Shown here piece after piece: positions 4,250-6,467 of a stretch of DNA of 6,467 nt. Made by a program: the position numbers and the translations under genes. The notes beneath the pieces were generated by a model. It was not told the DNA's origin and did not search any database. It was given only the letters and a program-made list of their open reading frames with translations. The DNA comes from Comamonadaceae bacterium. Lineage in GTDB: Bacteria; Pseudomonadota; Gammaproteobacteria; Burkholderiales; Burkholderiaceae_C. Each line of letters starts with the position of its first letter. Positions within the stretch are counted from its first letter, which is position 1. The stretch covers positions 1-6,467 of the forward strand of contig JAAFHN010000153.1 of NCBI GenBank assembly GCA_013298415.1, read 5' to 3'.

Positions 4250-6467
4250 ATGACAAAACTCACCGACGACACATTAGCCTTGGCCAACTACCGGCCTACG
4301 CACAAGGTGCGGTTTGTGACTGCGGCTTCGCTTTTTGACGGGCATGACGCGAGCATCAACATCATGCGCCGCATCTTGCAGGGCATGGGGGCAGAGGTGG
4401 TTCACTTGGGCCACAACCGCAGCGTGGATGAAGTTGTGACGGCGGCGCTGCAAGAAGACGTGCAGGGCATCGCCGTCAGCAGCTACCAAGGCGGCCATGT
4501 GGAGTACTTCAAGTACATGGCGCAATTGCTCAAAGCGCGTGGCGGCGAAAACATCCGCATATTCGGCGGCGGCGGCGGCGTGATCGTGCCCGAAGAAATC
4601 CGCGAACTGGCCGCGCACGGCGTGCGCATCTTCAGCCCTGAAGACGGCCAGCGCATGGGACTGGCCGGGATGATTGGCGAGATGGTGATGAGCTGCGATC
4701 AAGACTTGACGCAGCGTTTGCCAGCGGGTGTGGAAGCGCTGCAAGGCCACACCGAGGCGAGCTGGCGAGCGCTTGCCAAGCTGATCACGCATTTGGAGGC
4801 TTTGGGAGCGGCTTCAGGTACGGATTTGAAGGTAAATACCTCCTCTGTCCTGGTAAATACAATACTTGATGCTACAAAAAACAAAGCGTCTGTCTTGCCG
4901 CGCGCACCCGTGCTGGGCATCACTGGCACGGGCGGTGCGGGCAAATCCAGCCTTACCGATGAGCTGATTCGTCGCCTGAGGCTCGATCAAGGCGATGCCC
5001 TGCACATTGCCGTGATCTCCATTGACCCAAGCCGCCGAAAAAGCGGCGGCGCGCTCTTGGGCGACCGCATCCGCATGAACGCGATTGCGCCGTGGCCGGG
5101 CTCTCCCAAAGCGACCCCCTTGGGGGGCAGCGAACTACACGAAGTGGGGAGCGTGGGGGCAAAAGTTTTCATGCGAAGCCTCGCCACCCGCGACTTCGGC
5201 TCAGAAATCAGCCAAGCCTTGCCCAGCGTGATCGCAGCCTGCCAGGCTGCGGGTTTTGACCTGATCGTGGTCGAAACCTCGGGCATCGGCCAAGGCGATG
5301 CGGCCATCGTGCCGCATGTGGATGTGCCGTTGTATGTGATGACGCCTGAGTTCGGCGCCGCCAGCCAGCTCGAAAAAATCGACATGCTCGACTTTGCCGA
5401 GTTCGTAGCGATCAACAAATTCGACCGCAAGGGCTCAGCAGATGCCCTGCGCGATGTGGCCAAGCAAGTGCAGCGCAACAAAGAGGCCTGGACGACTGCG
5501 CCCGACCAAATGCCCGTGTTTGGCACGATGGCTGCGCGCTTTAATGACGACGGGGTGACCGCGCTCTACCAAGCGTTGAAACCGCGCCTGCAAGCCTTGG
5601 GTTTGCACTTCCAGCCCGGCGCGCTCCCCCAAGTCAACACGCGCCACAGCACCCAGCAAACGCCCATCGTGCCGCCTTCGCGCACCCGGTACTTGGCCGA
5701 CATTTCGGAATCTGTGCGCAGCTACAAAAGGCGCGTAGGCGTCAATGCGCAAACGGCCCGAGAAGCCCAGCACATGCGCGAGGCCGCCCGCATGCTCACC
5801 GAGAGTAAGCCCGACAAACCCCGCGCCGCTGAAGCTGCAATTGATCTCGCCCTGCAACGCGAGGCCGCGCTCGACAAAGATGCTGCCAAGCTGCTTGCCC
5901 AATGGCCAGCCATGCAAAACGCCTACGCGGGCGACGAGTACGTGGTGAAGATTCGCGACAAAGAAATCCGCACCAAGCTGACACACACCACGCTCTCAGG
6001 CACCACCATCCGCAAGGTGAGCCTGCCCAAATACAAAGACCAGGGCGAAGTGCTGCAGTGGCTGATGCTGGACAACGTGCCCGGCAGCTTTCCCTACACC
6101 GCAGGCACCTTCGCTTTCAAGCGCGAAGGCGAAGATCCCACACGCATGTTTGCAGGCGAGGGCGATGCCTTTCGCACCAATCGACGATTCAAAGTAGTCA
6201 GCGAAGGCTTGCCCGCCAAGCGCTTGAGCACCGCCTTTGATTCCGTCACGCTCTACGGCGCAGACCCTGCCGTGCGGCCCGACATCTACGGCAAAGTGGG
6301 CAATTCCGGCGTGAGCATCGCCACGCTGGACGACATGAAACTGCTCTACAGCGGCTTTGACCTCACGCACCCCGCAACGAGTGTGAGCATGACGATCAAC
6401 GGCCCTGCGCCCACGATTTTGGCCATGTTCATGAACACCGCCATCGATCAAAACCTCGAGAAATTCA
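4250..6467 (+). CDS. icmF: Fused isobutyryl-CoA mutase IcmF (partial, 3' end off window)
   Basis: This is IcmF, the coenzyme-B12-dependent mutase that interconverts isobutyryl-CoA and n-butyryl-CoA and carries its own G-protein chaperone in one chain. Domains seen: (1) a B12-binding domain, about 18-150, with FDGHD holding the cobalt-ligand His32, then SSYQGGH and GGGGGVI. (2) A MeaB-like G domain, about 220-475, with Walker A GTGGAGKS at 226-233, Asp259, ETSGIG at 342-347 and the guanine-specificity motif NKFD at 389-392. (3) A helical linker from about 480. (4) The mutase barrel from about 550, with PGSFPYTAG and REGEDPTRMFAGEGDAFRTNRR, characteristic of IcmF rather than methylmalonyl-CoA mutase. 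A total of 739 codons are present; the family is about 1,090 residues, so about a third is missing beyond the window. AGGA at 4237-4240 is 9 nt from the ATG. Oddly, about 20-25 extra residues sit in the linker (about 190-214) and again inside the G domain (about 280-304); both are encoded by repeat-like DNA, and the frame stays open. Confidence 0.95.
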   Translation, partial: MTKLTDDTLALANYRPTHKVRFVTAASLFDGHDASINIMRRILQGMGAEVVHLGHNRSVDEVVTAALQEDVQGIAVSSYQGGHVEYFKYMAQLLKARGGENIRIFGGGGGVIVPEEIRELAAHGVRIFSPEDGQRMGLAGMIGEMVMSCDQDLTQRLPAGVEALQGHTEASWRALAKLITHLEALGAASGTDLKVNTSSVLVNTILDATKNKASVLPRAPVLGITGTGGAGKSSLTDELIRRLRLDQGDALHIAVISIDPSRRKSGGALLGDRIRMNAIAPWPGSPKATPLGGSELHEVGSVGAKVFMRSLATRDFGSEISQALPSVIAACQAAGFDLIVVETSGIGQGDAAIVPHVDVPLYVMTPEFGAASQLEKIDMLDFAEFVAINKFDRKGSADALRDVAKQVQRNKEAWTTAPDQMPVFGTMAARFNDDGVTALYQALKPRLQALGLHFQPGALPQVNTRHSTQQTPIVPPSRTRYLADISESVRSYKRRVGVNAQTAREAQHMREAARMLTESKPDKPRAAEAAIDLALQREAALDKDAAKLLAQWPAMQNAYAGDEYVVKIRDKEIRTKLTHTTLSGTTIRKVSLPKYKDQGEVLQWLMLDNVPGSFPYTAGTFAFKREGEDPTRMFAGEGDAFRTNRRFKVVSEGLPAKRLSTAFDSVTLYGADPAVRPDIYGKVGNSGVSIATLDDMKLLYSGFDLTHPATSVSMTINGPAPTILAMFMNTAIDQNLEKF
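4821..4880 (-). repeat. Dispersed AT-rich repeat, copy B, inside icmF
   Basis: This is the inverted partner of the repeat at 2681-2736; the core at 4843-4862 matches the reverse complement of 2697-2716 at 19 of 20 bases. It is translated in frame as part of icmF, giving a polar Val/Asn/Thr/Lys-rich stretch (about residues 191-211) between the B12-binding domain and the Walker A motif. Its AT content and codons (gta, aat, ata, aaa) stand out from the rest of the gene. The outer limits are approximate. Confidence 0.65.
4831..4860. repeat. Two direct copies of GGTAAATAC, 21-bp period
   Basis: GGTAAATAC occurs at 4831-4839 and 4852-4860. The 21-bp period equals seven codons, so the protein shows KVNT then LVNT. 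Copy A at 2681-2736 keeps the unit next to its GGACAGAG core but has only a degenerate form of the other. Confidence 0.6.
5099..5160. repeat. G-run-rich repeat-like insertion inside icmF G domain
   Basis: This block has CCCCC-TT-GGGGG at 5115-5126 and CTCCC at 5103-5107 able to pair with GGGAG at 5147-5151, followed by another run of five G. It is translated in frame, but uses ggg four times and cta once where the gene otherwise prefers ggc and ctg. It sits between the GDRIRMNA motif and VFMRSLATR, which in relatives I recall are only a few residues apart. From memory it resembles a dispersed repeat of Comamonadaceae genomes; no second copy is in this window. Confidence 0.55.

Noticed and set aside
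4274..4792. Minus-strand open frame beneath icmF
   Set aside because: It lies antisense to the well-recognised B12-binding domain and its His/Ala-rich product has no motif.
1..6467. CRISPR arrays, tRNA or rRNA genes, insertion sequences, phage or defence systems
   Set aside because: No regularly spaced repeats, RNA gene signatures, transposase or integrase motifs were seen on either strand.

Overview
The window looks like chromosomal DNA from a betaproteobacterium of the order Burkholderiales, most likely family Comamonadaceae. The evidence is the high GC content and gcc/ggc/ctg-rich codon use, an orphan Bug/TctC-type solute-binding protein (a family greatly expanded in this order), a split YeeE/YedE transporter pair, a fused acyl-CoA mutase of the IcmF type, and short dispersed repeats of a style I associate from memory with Comamonadaceae. 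Genus and species cannot be fixed from the sequence alone.

Layout, left to right: (1) 1-101, a leader region without a supported gene. (2) 102-1091 (+), a Bug/TctC-family periplasmic binding protein with a signal peptide. (3) 1157-2179 (+), an unrecognised 340-residue protein with a possible winged-helix segment near the C-terminus. (4) 2270-2695 and 2747-3259 (+), the two halves of a YeeE/YedE-type (PmpA/PmpB-like) inner-membrane sulfur-compound transporter, separated by 51 bp that hold one copy of a dispersed AT-rich repeat. (5) 3284-4093 (-), an unrecognised secreted protein with a C..CxC cluster, convergent with the transporter pair. (6) 4094-4249, a divergent regulatory region with a perfect 20-bp palindrome. 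(7) 4250-6467 (+), the first 739 codons of icmF, the fused isobutyryl-CoA/n-butyryl-CoA mutase with its built-in G-protein chaperone, cut off by the window end.

The genes do not form one pathway. They look like independent units: carboxylate or small-molecule capture, sulfur-compound uptake, an unknown exported protein, and coenzyme-B12-dependent rearrangement of C4 acyl-CoAs.

The most unusual feature is that icmF carries two in-frame insertions that look like non-coding dispersed repeats captured into the protein. The first (about 4821-4880) lies in the linker between the B12-binding domain and the G domain. Its core is an inverted copy (19 of 20 bases) of sequence found between the two transporter genes. 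The second (about 5087-5161) lies inside the G domain just after the GDRIRM motif; its DNA is G-run-rich, partly self-complementary and has atypical codons. Both keep the frame open. This resembles the in-frame palindromic elements known in Rickettsia, but here it affects a B12 mutase GTPase chaperone. The 20-bp palindrome ahead of icmF is the strongest regulatory signal in the window.
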